From: Flavobacterium sp. SUN046
Lineage (GTDB): Bacteria; Bacteroidota; Bacteroidia; Flavobacteriales; Flavobacteriaceae
DNA length: 64,000 nt
Assembly (NCBI RefSeq): GCF_028867965.1
Contig: NZ_JAPQNT010000011.1
Location: 1 to 64,000 of the forward strand
Reading direction: 5' to 3'
Positions 7,522-17,387 of the stretch are shown here, piece after piece; positions within the stretch are counted from its first letter, which is position 1; each line of letters opens with the position of its first letter. Below the pieces are notes generated by a model, which saw only the letters and a program-made list of their open reading frames with translations, searched no databases and had not been told where the DNA came from. The translations under genes and the position numbers were made by a program.

Positions 7522-8052
7522 ATGACACAAGAACAACTAATTCCGTTGATTTTAAAGAAAGACGATCGTGCGTTTACCACAATGTATGATATGTATTCTA
7601 AAAGTCTATTTGCAGTAATTTCCAATTTAGTTAAAGATACCGAAGAAGCAGAAGATGTGCTTCAAGAAGTATTTGTTAAAATTTGGAAAAATATTGAATC
7701 GTATAATGACACCAAAGGTAGATTGTATACCTGGATGCTTAATATTGCTAGAAATACAGCAATTGACAAACTTAGATCTAAAGGATATAATAACAGCCAA
7801 AAAAACCTATCTTCAGATAATTTCGTACATCTATTGGATGACAGTAACAAGTTGGTCAATAGGATCGATACTATTGGAATTCAAGAATTCGTGAAAAAGC
7901 TAAAACCGAAATGTATTCAAATTATTGAATTATTATTCTTTAAAGGATACACGCAACAAGAAGCTTCAGACGAATTGGAGATTCCGCTTGGCACTGTTAA
8001 AACACAAAATAGAAATTGTATCAATGATTTAAGAACCTACTTACAAGTATAA
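7522..8052 (+). CDS. ECF-type RNA polymerase sigma factor
   Basis: A 176-residue ECF sigma factor. Region 2 (TMYDMYSKSLFAVISNLVKD, DVLQEVFVKIWKN, GRLYTWMLNIARNTAIDKLR) reads promoter -10 and melts DNA; region 4 (LLFFKGYTQQEASDELEIPLGTVKTQNR) contacts the -35. The stop codon overlaps the ATG of the next gene by one base (TAATG), coupling it to an RskA-like anti-sigma factor that should hold it inactive at the membrane. The target regulon is unknown; the neighbouring peroxidase gene, transcribed divergently, hints at envelope or oxidative stress. Confidence 0.95.
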   Translation: MTQEQLIPLILKKDDRAFTTMYDMYSKSLFAVISNLVKDTEEAEDVLQEVFVKIWKNIESYNDTKGRLYTWMLNIARNTAIDKLRSKGYNNSQKNLSSDNFVHLLDDSNKLVNRIDTIGIQEFVKKLKPKCIQIIELLFFKGYTQQEASDELEIPLGTVKTQNRNCINDLRTYLQV

Positions 8053-8840
8053 TGAATACAACAGAATATATCGAATCAGGAAATTTAGAACTTTACGTTT
8101 ACGGTTTATTGAACGAAAGTGAAACTATGGAAATTAGCGCATTAGCCAAAACTGATGGCGCTATACAAAATGAAATTATTTCAATTGAAAAAGCAATTGT
8201 GAATTTATCAAGTAGCTTTTCTCCGTTAATTTCAGCTGACAACTTTGAGAAAATCAAAGCTAAACTTGAATTGAAACACGGAAAAGTAATTGAGATGAAA
8301 CCTAAATCTAATACATCACAGTATTTAAGTTGGGCCGCTTCAATTGCATTATTAATAGGTGTTGGATATCAATACAACAAATTGAACGACAGCAATTCTA
8401 AAATAAATTCAGTTGAACAAGAAAAATCTAGTCTTCAAAAATCGGTAGTTGATTTGGAATTAAAAAACAAACAAACCGCTACTGCTTTAAATGTTGTTAG
8501 AGATTCTAAAAACACAGTAGTAAATCTTGCTGGTCAAACAGTAGATCCAACTGCATCAGCTAAAATTTATTGGAATAAAGATACACAAACTGTTTATGTC
8601 GATGCTTCAGGATTACCTGAACCGCCAGCAGGAAAAGTATATCAAATTTGGTCTTTAAAATTGAGTCCAACTTTAACACCAACAAGCATTGGATTGTTGG
8701 ATAATTTTACTGGAAATAACGAAAGATTATTTGCGGTAAGCGGAACAAAAGATGCGGAAGCATTCGGAATTACACTTGAACCAGCAGGCGGAAGTAAGTC
8801 TCCAACTATGGAACAATTATATACTTTGGGAAAAGTATAG
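8052..8840 (+). CDS. Anti-sigma factor, RskA-like
   Basis: A 262-residue single-pass protein. It has a cytoplasmic N-terminal anti-sigma helix bundle (residues 1-85), one transmembrane helix near residues 94-112 (YLSWAASIALLIGVGYQ), a coiled-coil stretch (SSLQKSVVDLELKNKQ) and a periplasmic RskA domain with PEPPAGKVYQIWSLKL and SGTKDAEAFGITLEP. It overlaps the sigma gene by one base, so the two proteins are made in fixed ratio. The zinc-binding HxxxCxxC of ZAS anti-sigma factors is absent. Confidence 0.92.
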   Translation: MNTTEYIESGNLELYVYGLLNESETMEISALAKTDGAIQNEIISIEKAIVNLSSSFSPLISADNFEKIKAKLELKHGKVIEMKPKSNTSQYLSWAASIALLIGVGYQYNKLNDSNSKINSVEQEKSSLQKSVVDLELKNKQTATALNVVRDSKNTVVNLAGQTVDPTASAKIYWNKDTQTVYVDASGLPEPPAGKVYQIWSLKLSPTLTPTSIGLLDNFTGNNERLFAVSGTKDAEAFGITLEPAGGSKSPTMEQLYTLGKV

Positions 8841-8868
8841 AAGTTGCTTTAAACCCTAATTAAAGCGA

Positions 8869-8899
8869 AAGGTTCAACTTAATTGTTGAACCTTTTTTT
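8869..8899 (+). terminator. Terminator of the sigma/anti-sigma operon
   Basis: Ten-bp stem AAGGTTCAAC / GTTGAACCTT followed by seven T, between converging genes. Confidence 0.88.
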
Positions 8900-8910
8900 A
8901 TTTTATACTA

Positions 8911-11900
8911 TTACTTTTTCTTAAATACTTTTTTATACCTCCAATATACAAAACCTGCAAAAACTAAAAATGAGATTAAGATATACATGTAAATTTCTAC
9001 ATTTTGTTTTTCACCAGTAGCATACGAATGCATTCCTGTTAAGTGAAAATTCACTCCAAAATACGTCATCAATATAGAAGCAAATGCCAAAACAGCCATG
9101 AAATTAAACGAGAACAATCCTCTTAAAAATGGTACAAAGCGTGCATGAATTACAAAAGCATATATCATAATACTAATTAAAGCCCAAGTCTCTTTTGGAT
9201 CCCAACCCCAATATCTACCCCAACTTTCATTTGCCCATTGTCCGCCAAGGAAATTTCCAATGGTTAGCATTACCAATCCAATTGTAAGCGCCATTTCATT
9301 GATATAAGTTATTTCTTTGATATGCAAAGTCATTATTGATTTGTTTTTTTCATTAGTAAATAACATCAATAACAAAGCTACCAAACCTAAAACCATTCCG
9401 AGTGTAAATGGTCCGTAACTAGCTACAATTACAGCAACGTGAATCATTAACCAATACGAATTAAGAACTGGTTGTAAATTCGCAATTTCTGGATCCATCC
9501 AACTTAAATGCGCTACCATTAAAATCATTGAAGCTACAAAGGTTCCAGATGCAATTGTTAATTTAGATTTTTTATCAAATGCTAATGTAAAAAACATGGT
9601 TGCCCAAGCTACATAAATCATACTTTCATACGCATTACTCCAAGGCGCATGACCAGAAACATACCAACGAGCAATTAAACCTAACGTATGAAAAGCAAAT
9701 AATAATCCAATAAAAACATGAAAAATAGTAACCGAAATTCTAATTATTTTAGTATTGTAAAAAATACTAATAATGGTTAAAATCAACATTATGCTTCCAG
9801 TCAACATGTACAACCAAAATAAATTCTTGAATACATCATATTTATTTAATAGTATTTCTGATGTAATTTGCTCTTCTGATGGTCGAACTGCTTTACCGAA
9901 TTTCTTTTGATAATTTTCTAATCCCAAAAGCATAGTGTTTGCCATCGTGTAATCTTTGGTTTTAACAGCTTTTGCTAAAGCATCTAAATAATACGGCAAC
10001 GCATTCTTGATTTGGTCTAAATCGGTTCCGGTTTTATGATTAATTTCTAGATATGAAGCCCATTTGTTATTTTTATCATTTGGTACCGGGAAAACTCTTA
10101 ATATATTTCCGCTTAAAGCTGAATTTAAAAGATTAATCTTCTTATCGGCTTCAATAAAATCTTTTTGAAATTGATTCGGATTAGTAGTTTTGTAGGCTTC
10201 ATCTAAGTAAGAAGTCAATTTATAATTTCCTCTTGCGTCAAAAAAAGCTTTGAAAGCAACATATTTTTGTTCAGAATCAATACCTATAATTTTTCGGATA
10301 CTATCATTTCCTTTTTTGACATAAATTAACGGTAACTCATACCAAGCCGTTGGAAATTGAGTCATTGAAATAAAAGCTTGGTCCGAATTCATGCCTTCAT
10401 AAGTATCACTTTTACTTATTTTTCGAAGTAATTCTGAAGAAAATGTATTAACTGGATACATTCTTCCGTTAACATCTTGCACAACCAAACGACCAAATTT
10501 TGCTGCTTGTTGCTCAGGAACTTTATATTTTAAAATAGAATCTAAGTAATTGAAATTTGCTGATTTTTCAGTATGATTTTGAGCAAAACTTGTCAATGAT
10601 AAAAACAAAAATACTATTGAAAGTAACTGTTCTTTTTTGATTTTTACGTCTTCCAATTTTCTTTTTAAATCGGCAAAACGAGTATTTTTTACAAATAAAA
10701 TACACATCATTGCAAAGAACAATAAAAAATAACCAATGTACGTAATCATAGTTCCCCAATAATCATGGTTTACCGAAAGCACGGTTCCTTTTTCGTCAGG
10801 ATCAAATGATGATTGAAAAAATCTAAATCCACCATAATCCAAAATATGGTTCATATAAATATCGGCATCTTGTTTTTTACCTTTATCATCAACGGTAACT
10901 TTACTTTCATACGATGAGTAACTTTTTTCAGTTCCAGGATATTTCTTAGCTATAAAATCATTCAATTTAATATTGAAAGGAAGTTTGTAAACTTTACTTC
11001 CAAAATAAAACGTGTATTCTAATCCACCAATTTTTATAGTTTTAGGTTCGCCTAATTGACCTTTAGAACCAACAAGCGTTACGTCTTGACTTTTACCTTC
11101 AGATTTTACAGAAATTGTAAGTGCATCATCGCCTTTCTTGGCTTTATAATTTCCGGTTGAAACATATCCTTTTTCGCCTTTTATAGGTTGATCTGGAAAA
11201 ACAAACTGTGCTTCACCAACATTGTATAACGAACGAAACATTAATGGCTGCTCAACATCTTTAATTAATTTACCTTGAAGTTTATCTGCCATTCTCATAA
11301 AATTTCCGTCAAATGGAGCATTTACAGTAGTTGTAGTTCCATTAGTAGTAATATTAATAGCACCTTGCGTTTGTTTATTCAATGCAAATAAAATATTATG
11401 TATGTTTTGTACTTCACCTTCTTTTAGAAAATGTTCATGGCGTGAACCTCCACCCGATTCTACTAATTTTAAGTAAAATTGACCATTAGATGCAGGTTTA
11501 ATAGTTTCTTTAACATCCATTTGATAATTTTTATAACTAATTTCAAATGGTGTTTTATCAAACTTATCTGAAATTGAAAAATTATTCGAGGCAAATGGCC
11601 ACAAGGTAGCTTCAGACAATAACAAAGGACGTTCTATTCTTCTTCTTCGCATTTCACTTTTCTTCATTTCGCCTAAATATTCTCCATCAACAAGAATGGT
11701 TAGATAATTTCGATCAGAAAAAACTTCGTCTGAGGCTGCTCCTTCTCTTATTGGCATCATGCCTTCATAGCTTACATAACGAGTGATTCCGGCTCCTATA
11801 ATGATAAAAATAAAAGACAAATGCAGTAGTAAAGTTGCCCATTTCTCTTTTTTGTACAATTGATAACGTTGAATGTTTCCAAAAAAATTAATTACAAAAA

Positions 11901-12069
11901 ACAACATTATCAACTCAAACCATCTGGTATTGTATATCCAAATTCTAGCAGTATCGGTGTTATAATAACTCTCTATAAACGTTCCTGCAGCCATTGATGC
12001 GGCATAAAACAAGAACAAAAAAGCCATTAAACGAGTAGAATATAAAAAAGAAACTATTTTTTTTTGCAT
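8911..12069 (-). CDS. ccsBA: Fused cytochrome c maturation protein ResB-CcsA (CcsBA)
   Basis: System II cytochrome c maturation needs CcsB (ResB) and CcsA, which carry haem across the membrane and ligate it to apocytochromes. Here both are one 1052-residue chain. The N-terminal half has ResB-like helices and a large periplasmic region (residues about 100-420). A mid-protein segment around residues 480-750 is exported. The C-terminal third is a multi-helix CcsA with the haem-binding WWD-type motif WGRYWGWDPKETWALI and flanking His residues. Fusions of this kind are standard in Bacteroidetes and Epsilonproteobacteria. It is monocistronic. Confidence 0.96.
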   Translation of the reverse strand: MQKKIVSFLYSTRLMAFLFLFYAASMAAGTFIESYYNTDTARIWIYNTRWFELIMLFFVINFFGNIQRYQLYKKEKWATLLLHLSFIFIIIGAGITRYVSYEGMMPIREGAASDEVFSDRNYLTILVDGEYLGEMKKSEMRRRRIERPLLLSEATLWPFASNNFSISDKFDKTPFEISYKNYQMDVKETIKPASNGQFYLKLVESGGGSRHEHFLKEGEVQNIHNILFALNKQTQGAINITTNGTTTTVNAPFDGNFMRMADKLQGKLIKDVEQPLMFRSLYNVGEAQFVFPDQPIKGEKGYVSTGNYKAKKGDDALTISVKSEGKSQDVTLVGSKGQLGEPKTIKIGGLEYTFYFGSKVYKLPFNIKLNDFIAKKYPGTEKSYSSYESKVTVDDKGKKQDADIYMNHILDYGGFRFFQSSFDPDEKGTVLSVNHDYWGTMITYIGYFLLFFAMMCILFVKNTRFADLKRKLEDVKIKKEQLLSIVFLFLSLTSFAQNHTEKSANFNYLDSILKYKVPEQQAAKFGRLVVQDVNGRMYPVNTFSSELLRKISKSDTYEGMNSDQAFISMTQFPTAWYELPLIYVKKGNDSIRKIIGIDSEQKYVAFKAFFDARGNYKLTSYLDEAYKTTNPNQFQKDFIEADKKINLLNSALSGNILRVFPVPNDKNNKWASYLEINHKTGTDLDQIKNALPYYLDALAKAVKTKDYTMANTMLLGLENYQKKFGKAVRPSEEQITSEILLNKYDVFKNLFWLYMLTGSIMLILTIISIFYNTKIIRISVTIFHVFIGLLFAFHTLGLIARWYVSGHAPWSNAYESMIYVAWATMFFTLAFDKKSKLTIASGTFVASMILMVAHLSWMDPEIANLQPVLNSYWLMIHVAVIVASYGPFTLGMVLGLVALLLMLFTNEKNKSIMTLHIKEITYINEMALTIGLVMLTIGNFLGGQWANESWGRYWGWDPKETWALISIMIYAFVIHARFVPFLRGLFSFNFMAVLAFASILMTYFGVNFHLTGMHSYATGEKQNVEIYMYILISFLVFAGFVYWRYKKVFKKK

Positions 12070-12097
12070 GATGCAGTGCGTGTTTTTAAAAGTACCG

Positions 12098-12105
12098 CAA
12101 AAGTA
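12098..12105 (-). promoter_or_regulatory. -7 promoter element of ccsBA
   Basis: TACTTTTG on the minus strand matches TAnnTTTG and lies 28 bp before the start codon. A clear TTTG at -33 is not visible. Confidence 0.5.
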
Positions 12106-12281
12106 AATTAAAATACTTGATTTTTAATCAATTTAATGCAGCTTTTAAGGGTTTATTAAGAGATGTTGATATAAATTTTATTTTATTTATATAAAAATTA
12201 GAATTTGCGAAACCCAATAGATTTATGTTAACTTTAAGAATCAATTTAATAACAAAGAAAAAAAATGATTACCTTTGTTTA

Positions 12282-12653
12282 ATGAAAAAACAGTTTCACA
12301 TACTAATCATATTAGTAACATTTGGCTTCTTCCTTTTGCCATCAGTTACTTATGCTTGTGGAACTAAATCTCAAAATGAATGTTGCAAAACGGTAAGTTC
12401 TTCTAAAAAAGAAAACAAAGACTGTTGCAACAGTAAGCACTCTAATGATAAAAAAAATAATAGTTGTGGCGGAAAATGTGGACATTCTAACTGCACAACT
12501 TCATCTGTAAGTTTTAGTGTAATTCCGTTTTACGAAGTACAATTTAAAAACAACGCTCTTGATTTTTTTACTGAAAAATCAAAATTCTATCACTCTGAAA
12601 CCTTTATTACTTCTGGTTTTACAACGGTTTGGCTTCCTCCTAAAATAAAATAA
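12282..12653 (+). CDS. Cys-rich secreted small protein of the copper cluster
   Basis: Starting at ATG 12282 the protein has 123 residues; an extension back to 12225 would lack a good start. It has a signal peptide (residues 1-25, …SVTYA/C) followed by a Cys/Lys-rich stretch with NECCK, KDCCN and CGGKCGHSNC, a likely metal-binding region, then a tail rich in aromatic residues. Position ahead of HMA, CopA and regulator genes suggests a periplasmic copper-binding or sensing role; that is inference. A TACCTTTG at 12270 lies too close to the start to be confidently its promoter. Confidence 0.72.
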   Translation: MKKQFHILIILVTFGFFLLPSVTYACGTKSQNECCKTVSSSKKENKDCCNSKHSNDKKNNSCGGKCGHSNCTTSSVSFSVIPFYEVQFKNNALDFFTEKSKFYHSETFITSGFTTVWLPPKIK

Positions 12654-12764
12654 CATCCAATTTTGACAGCCATAAATCTGTCTTATTGAAAGTATAAACT
12701 TTGCTTTCAAAAGTTATTTATTTAAAAAAAACATCAAATTAGAGGAATTTAAAAAATAAAAATC

Positions 12765-13655
12765 ATGAACAAATCAATAGTGAAAATAGTGGTAGCAATT
12801 ACTTTATTGTTATCAGTTACATCGTGCGATGCACAAATTAAAAATGCAAAAACAGAAACTGTGAAAATTTACGGAAACTGTGAAATGTGCGAAAATAGAA
12901 TTGAAAAAGCTGGAAATATAAAAAAAATAGCTAAAGTAGATTGGAATGCAGATACCAAAATGGCGAGTATAACTTATGACTCAAAAAAAACAAATCAAGA
13001 TGCAATTTTAAAACGTATTGCTTTATCAGGTCATGATAGCGACAAATTTCTTGCGCCAGATGATGCTTATTCTAAATTGCCAGGTTGTTGTCAATATACT
13101 AGAGAATCAAAAGTTGCTGTGAAAACTGAAAAAGTTGCCGAAAACAATACTAATCATGATGCTCATAATGAAGTACCTAAAGTTGAAGTTCAAGAACCTA
13201 GCGCGAGCGAACAGGCGATGCAAACAAATCAACTAAAAGCAATTTTTGACAATTATTTTGCAGTAAAAGACGCATTAGTAAAAACTGATGGAACTACAGC
13301 ATCGGCTAAAGCAAAAAATCTTCTTTCAGCAATTAATGCAGTCAAAATGGAAACCTTAAAAATGGAAGAACACATGGTGTGGATGAAAGTAGTTGCCAAT
13401 CTTAAAGAAGATGCCCAACACATTTCAGACACTAAAGATGCTGCACACCAAAGAGATCATTTGGCAACACTATCTAAAAGCATTTATGAATTAATAAAAG
13501 TTTCTAAACAAGATACACCAACTTATTTTCAACATTGCCCTATGGCTAACGACGGAAAAGGTGCCGATTGGTTAAGTAAAGAAAATGCTATTAAAAATCC
13601 TTATTATGGTTCTCAAATGTTGAGTTGTGGCAAGACTGTGGAAACCATAAAATAG
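12765..13655 (+). CDS. HMA domain + DUF3347 lipoprotein (copper binding)
   Basis: A 296-residue protein with a lipobox-like SVTSC (Cys21), an HMA heavy-metal domain at residues 30-95 carrying GNCEMCENRIEKAG (CxxC), a linker, and DUF3347 at about residues 150-290 ending in YFQHCPMAN and GSQMLSCGK. DUF3347 is a helical domain common in Bacteroidetes copper and efflux clusters; HMA domains carry Cu(I). It is probably an exported copper carrier. It overlaps the next gene by one base. Confidence 0.9.
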   Translation: MNKSIVKIVVAITLLLSVTSCDAQIKNAKTETVKIYGNCEMCENRIEKAGNIKKIAKVDWNADTKMASITYDSKKTNQDAILKRIALSGHDSDKFLAPDDAYSKLPGCCQYTRESKVAVKTEKVAENNTNHDAHNEVPKVEVQEPSASEQAMQTNQLKAIFDNYFAVKDALVKTDGTTASAKAKNLLSAINAVKMETLKMEEHMVWMKVVANLKEDAQHISDTKDAAHQRDHLATLSKSIYELIKVSKQDTPTYFQHCPMANDGKGADWLSKENAIKNPYYGSQMLSCGKTVETIK

Positions 13656-14215
13656 TGAATCTTTACATTAAAAATATGGTTTGTAGCCGATGTAAAATGG
13701 TTGTAAAGTCCGAGTTAGAAAAACTCGGACTTCAACTTTCTTCGGTTAATCTAGGTGAAGTTAAAACATTAAATACGGTAACTGATTTACAAAAAGCAAC
13801 AATTTCAGAACATTTAAAACCATTAGGATTTGAATTGATTGACGACAAAAAAAGTAAAACAATTGACAAAATTAAAACCCTAATTATTGATTTAGTTCAC
13901 AATAAAAATAATGAAATTAATACCAATCTTTCTGATTATTTATCAAGTCACTTAGCACAAGATTACAGCAACTTGAGTAATTTATTCTCTGAAGTAGAAA
14001 ATACTAGCATAGAAAAATATTTCATTAGCCAAAAAATTGAAAAAGTAAAAGAATTATTGATGTATGATGAAATGTCAATAAGTGAAATTGCTTTTTACCT
14101 TAATTATAGTAGCGTTGCATATTTAAGTAATCAGTTCAAGAAAGTTACCGGTTTTTCACCTACTTATTACAAACAACTAAAAGACAAAAAGCGAAAACAA
14201 ATTGAAGATTTGTAA
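13655..14215 (+). CDS. AraC-family regulator with N-terminal HMA-like metal-binding domain
   Basis: The start is a GTG overlapping the previous TAG stop (TAGTG), giving 186 residues that begin MNLYIKNMVCSRCKMVV. An upstream ATG at 13625 would lie inside the previous gene. Residues 1-65 have HMA-like build with a CxxC; residues 85-180 form an AraC helix-turn-helix pair (MSISEIAFYLNYSSVAYLSN, QFKKVTGFSPTYYKQLK). I infer a copper-responsive transcription factor for this cluster in which the HMA-like part senses metal. AraC proteins with an HMA sensor occur in Bacteroidetes but are little studied. Confidence 0.88.
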   Translation: MNLYIKNMVCSRCKMVVKSELEKLGLQLSSVNLGEVKTLNTVTDLQKATISEHLKPLGFELIDDKKSKTIDKIKTLIIDLVHNKNNEINTNLSDYLSSHLAQDYSNLSNLFSEVENTSIEKYFISQKIEKVKELLMYDEMSISEIAFYLNYSSVAYLSNQFKKVTGFSPTYYKQLKDKKRKQIEDL

Positions 14216-14310
14216 AAGTTACAAATCATAACCAAAATTTCATAACACTACAGTTCTATTCAATACCGAAATTTGTATCATTATTTATAGTAATTTAAAA
14301 AAAATAAAAA

Positions 14311-15024
14311 ATGGAACACAAATATCAAGTAACCGGAATGACATGTTCAAGTTGTGAGGCAAAAGTAAAATCGGCTTTATCAACTGTTGAAAACGTAACT
14401 AATGTAGTAATTTCAAAAGAAAATAAATCAGCTACAATAACTATGGACAAACACGTTTCTTTAGCTAATTTACAAAAAGTTTTAGATTCAAAATACACTA
14501 TTTCAGCTATAGAACATGAAGAAATAATAGAGCAAACAAAAAGTTGGTTTGAAACCTACAAACCCATTTTATTTATTTTTTTCTACATTAGTTTGACAAC
14601 AATTTTAATTCAATTAATCAATCAACTTTTTGATGTAATGCAATGGATGCGACATTTTATGGCAGGATTCTTTTTAGTGTTTTCGTTTTTCAAATTATTG
14701 AATCTAAAAGGATTTGCAGAGAGTTATAGCATGTATGATTTAATTGCAAAGAAAATTCGAATTTGGGGTTACTTTTATGCTTTTATAGAATTAAGTTTCG
14801 GAATTGCTTTTATAGTTAATTTTAATCCTTTGATAACTAATTTAATAGTGTTCATAGTTATGACAATCAGCATTATTGGAGTATTACAAACTGTTTTAAA
14901 TAAAAAGAAAATTCAATGTGCTTGTTTGGGTGCAATTTTTAATTTACCAATGAGCAGTGTTACTATTATTGAAGATGCTTTAATGATTTTAATGAGTGGA
15001 TTTATGATAATCCAACTAATATAA
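14311..15024 (+). CDS. HMA domain fused to MauE/DoxX-like membrane protein
   Basis: A 237-residue protein. Residues 1-68 form an HMA domain with GMTCSSCEAKV (CxxC). Four or five transmembrane helices follow (about 85-108, 112-132, 150-170, 175-195, 215-237) in a MauE/DoxX-like arrangement, with CACLGAIFNLPMSS before the last helix, a Cys pair typical of MauE-like thiol-redox membrane proteins. I infer a membrane protein that receives copper or handles thiol redox for the oxidase encoded 4 bp downstream. Confidence 0.88.
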   Translation: MEHKYQVTGMTCSSCEAKVKSALSTVENVTNVVISKENKSATITMDKHVSLANLQKVLDSKYTISAIEHEEIIEQTKSWFETYKPILFIFFYISLTTILIQLINQLFDVMQWMRHFMAGFFLVFSFFKLLNLKGFAESYSMYDLIAKKIRIWGYFYAFIELSFGIAFIVNFNPLITNLIVFIVMTISIIGVLQTVLNKKKIQCACLGAIFNLPMSSVTIIEDALMILMSGFMIIQLI

Positions 15025-15028
15025 TATT

Positions 15029-17281
15029 ATGAAAAATAAAAAAATAAAAAGCTTACAATTATTGATAACTTCAATAATAGTATTAACTATTTCTCAATCT
15101 GTTTTATCACAAAAAGTAGTTCGATATGATTTATATGTTAGAGATACAATAGTAAATTTTGGCGAGAAGCCCAAACATGCTATTGCGGTAAACGGACAAA
15201 TTCCGATGCCAACATTAACTTTTACCGAAGGTGATATTGCTGAAATATATGTACATAACGAGTTAAATGAAGATACTTCACTGCACTGGCACGGATTATT
15301 TTTACCCAATCAATACGATGGCGTTCCTAATCTTACTCAAATGCCAATCAAACCTCATACAACGCATTTATATAAATTTCCAATTATTCAACACGGCACA
15401 CATTGGTATCACAGCCATACTGAACTACAAGAACAAATTGGTATGTACGGTAATTTTGTAATGCTAAAAAAAGCAGATGATCCAACTTTTAGAAAAGGTA
15501 TTGATGATTTGCCTTCGGTTCCAATAGTTTTAAGCGAATGGACTGATGTAAAACCAGAAAATGTGCACCGAATGTTGCACAACGCTACCGATTGGTTTGC
15601 TATTCAAAAAGGAACAACGCAAAGTTATAGTGAAGCCATTAAACAAGGTTATTTTAAAACTAAAGTTGCTAACGAGTGGAAACGCATGAATGCAATGGAC
15701 GTAAGTGATGTGTATTACAACAAATTCTTAATTAATGGAAAAAATGAAAGCCAACTTTCTCAATTCAAAGCTGGAGATAAAGTTAGGTTAAGAATATCTA
15801 ATGGTGGCGCTTCAACCTATTTTTGGCTAACGTATGCTGGCGGAAAAATAACCGTTGTAGCCAACGATGGTAATGATGTTGAACCCATTGAAGTAGATCG
15901 ATTAATAGTTGCCGTTTCTGAAACTTATGATGTAATAGTAACCATTCCAGCCGATAAAACTGCTTATGAATTTTTAGTAACATCAGAAGATCGAACTAAA
16001 TCAGCTTCATTATATTTAGGTGATGGTATCAAACAATTAACTGCTGCCTTACCAAAATTAAAATATTTTGACGGAATGAAAATGATGAATGGTATGATGA
16101 AAATGAATGGTGATTTAAATGATATGGGAATGCAAATGTCGTACAACCAAATGGACATGAACGTTGTAATGTATCCAGAAATCACCGGAAATGCAAAAAA
16201 AGAAACTTCTAAAATGGGCAATATGAAAATGTCAGAAGACGATTATAATAGTAACAAATTGTCTGATATTGTCACGCTAAACTATGCAATGTTGAAATCG
16301 CCAACTAAAACTACACTTCCAAAAGACGCACCAATAAGAGAATTAAAATTTGAGTTAACAGGAAATATGAACCGCTACGTTTGGAGTTTAGACAACAAAG
16401 TAGTTTCTGAAACTGATAAAATCTTAATCAAAAAAGGCGAAAATGTACGCATCACAATTTACAACGGCTCAATGATGCGCCACCCAATGCACTTACACGG
16501 TCATGATTTTAGATTATTAAATGGTCAAGACGATTATGCACCGTTAAAAAACATTGTTGATATTATGCCAATGGAAACCGATGTTTTTGAATTTAATGCC
16601 AATGTTGAAGGTGATTGGTTTTTTCACTGTCATATTTTATACCACATGATGAGTGGCATGGGCCGCATTTTTAGTTATGAAAATCAAGCTGCTAATCCAG
16701 AAATTACAAATCCAAAATTAGCACAAAGAAAATTATATGCCGACGATAGAAGATTTCATTTCATGGGCGAAAATGATTTTGCTACCAACGGAAACGATGG
16801 AGAAGCTATGTATCAAAGTACGCGTTGGAGTATTGGTACCGAATGGCGTTTGGGATATAATAAACACCACGGCTATGAAACCGAAACCCATATTGGACGC
16901 TATATTGGAAAAATGCAGTGGATCATGCCGTTTATAGGATTCGATTGGCGTTATAGACACATGGAAGAAGACGAAATGGAAAAAAATATTTTTAACCAAA
17001 CTAGTACTAAAAATAATCGTTCTCTTTTTAGTGCCGGATTAGAATACACACTTCCAATGTTAGTAAAAGCTCAAGCAGAAGTATTTACCAACGGAACTAT
17101 TAGATTTCAATTAATGCGAAATGACATTCCGGTTTCTAAACGACTACGAATGAGTTTAATGTGGAATACCGATAAAGAATATATGGCAGGTTTACGATAC
17201 ATAATTAAACGAAATTTAGGAATAACCACTCATTATGACAGTGATATGGGTGTAGGTTTTGGAATGAATTTGAATTATTAA
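15029..17281 (+). CDS. copA: Multicopper oxidase (CopA-like) with C-terminal CopB-like domain
   Basis: A 750-residue exported protein (signal peptide 1-27). All four copper-binding motifs are present: LHWHGLF, GTHWYHSHT, HPMHLHGHDF and FHCHILYHMMSGMG. A Met-rich insert (DGMKMMNGMMKMNG … GNMKM, about residues 347-405) is typical of cuprous oxidases and binds Cu(I). After about residue 560 the sequence changes to a CopB-like membrane-barrel region (RRFHFMGENDFA … STRWSIGTEWRLGYN … GLRYIIKRNLG). It probably oxidises Cu(I) in the periplasm, with the CopB part at the outer membrane. It is last in the copper run. Confidence 0.93.
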   Translation: MKNKKIKSLQLLITSIIVLTISQSVLSQKVVRYDLYVRDTIVNFGEKPKHAIAVNGQIPMPTLTFTEGDIAEIYVHNELNEDTSLHWHGLFLPNQYDGVPNLTQMPIKPHTTHLYKFPIIQHGTHWYHSHTELQEQIGMYGNFVMLKKADDPTFRKGIDDLPSVPIVLSEWTDVKPENVHRMLHNATDWFAIQKGTTQSYSEAIKQGYFKTKVANEWKRMNAMDVSDVYYNKFLINGKNESQLSQFKAGDKVRLRISNGGASTYFWLTYAGGKITVVANDGNDVEPIEVDRLIVAVSETYDVIVTIPADKTAYEFLVTSEDRTKSASLYLGDGIKQLTAALPKLKYFDGMKMMNGMMKMNGDLNDMGMQMSYNQMDMNVVMYPEITGNAKKETSKMGNMKMSEDDYNSNKLSDIVTLNYAMLKSPTKTTLPKDAPIRELKFELTGNMNRYVWSLDNKVVSETDKILIKKGENVRITIYNGSMMRHPMHLHGHDFRLLNGQDDYAPLKNIVDIMPMETDVFEFNANVEGDWFFHCHILYHMMSGMGRIFSYENQAANPEITNPKLAQRKLYADDRRFHFMGENDFATNGNDGEAMYQSTRWSIGTEWRLGYNKHHGYETETHIGRYIGKMQWIMPFIGFDWRYRHMEEDEMEKNIFNQTSTKNNRSLFSAGLEYTLPMLVKAQAEVFTNGTIRFQLMRNDIPVSKRLRMSLMWNTDKEYMAGLRYIIKRNLGITTHYDSDMGVGFGMNLNY

Positions 17282-17353
17282 TTAATATAGTAAAACCGAA
17301 TAAAAATTGATTAAATGAGCAGTTTAATAAATAATTAGGTTAAAAATATTTAA

Positions 17354-17387
17354 AAAAAGTCGGGATATTGCTATTCCGACTTTTTTT
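17354..17387 (+). terminator. Terminator of the copper operon
   Basis: Stem AAAAAGTCGG / CCGACTTTTT with inner ATA/TAT pairing, followed by a T run. Confidence 0.85.

Noticed and set aside
12270..12277. TACCTTTG as promoter of the Cys-rich gene
   Set aside because: It ends 4 bp before the ATG, so transcription would start at or after the start codon unless the mRNA is leaderless; no -33 TTTG is present.
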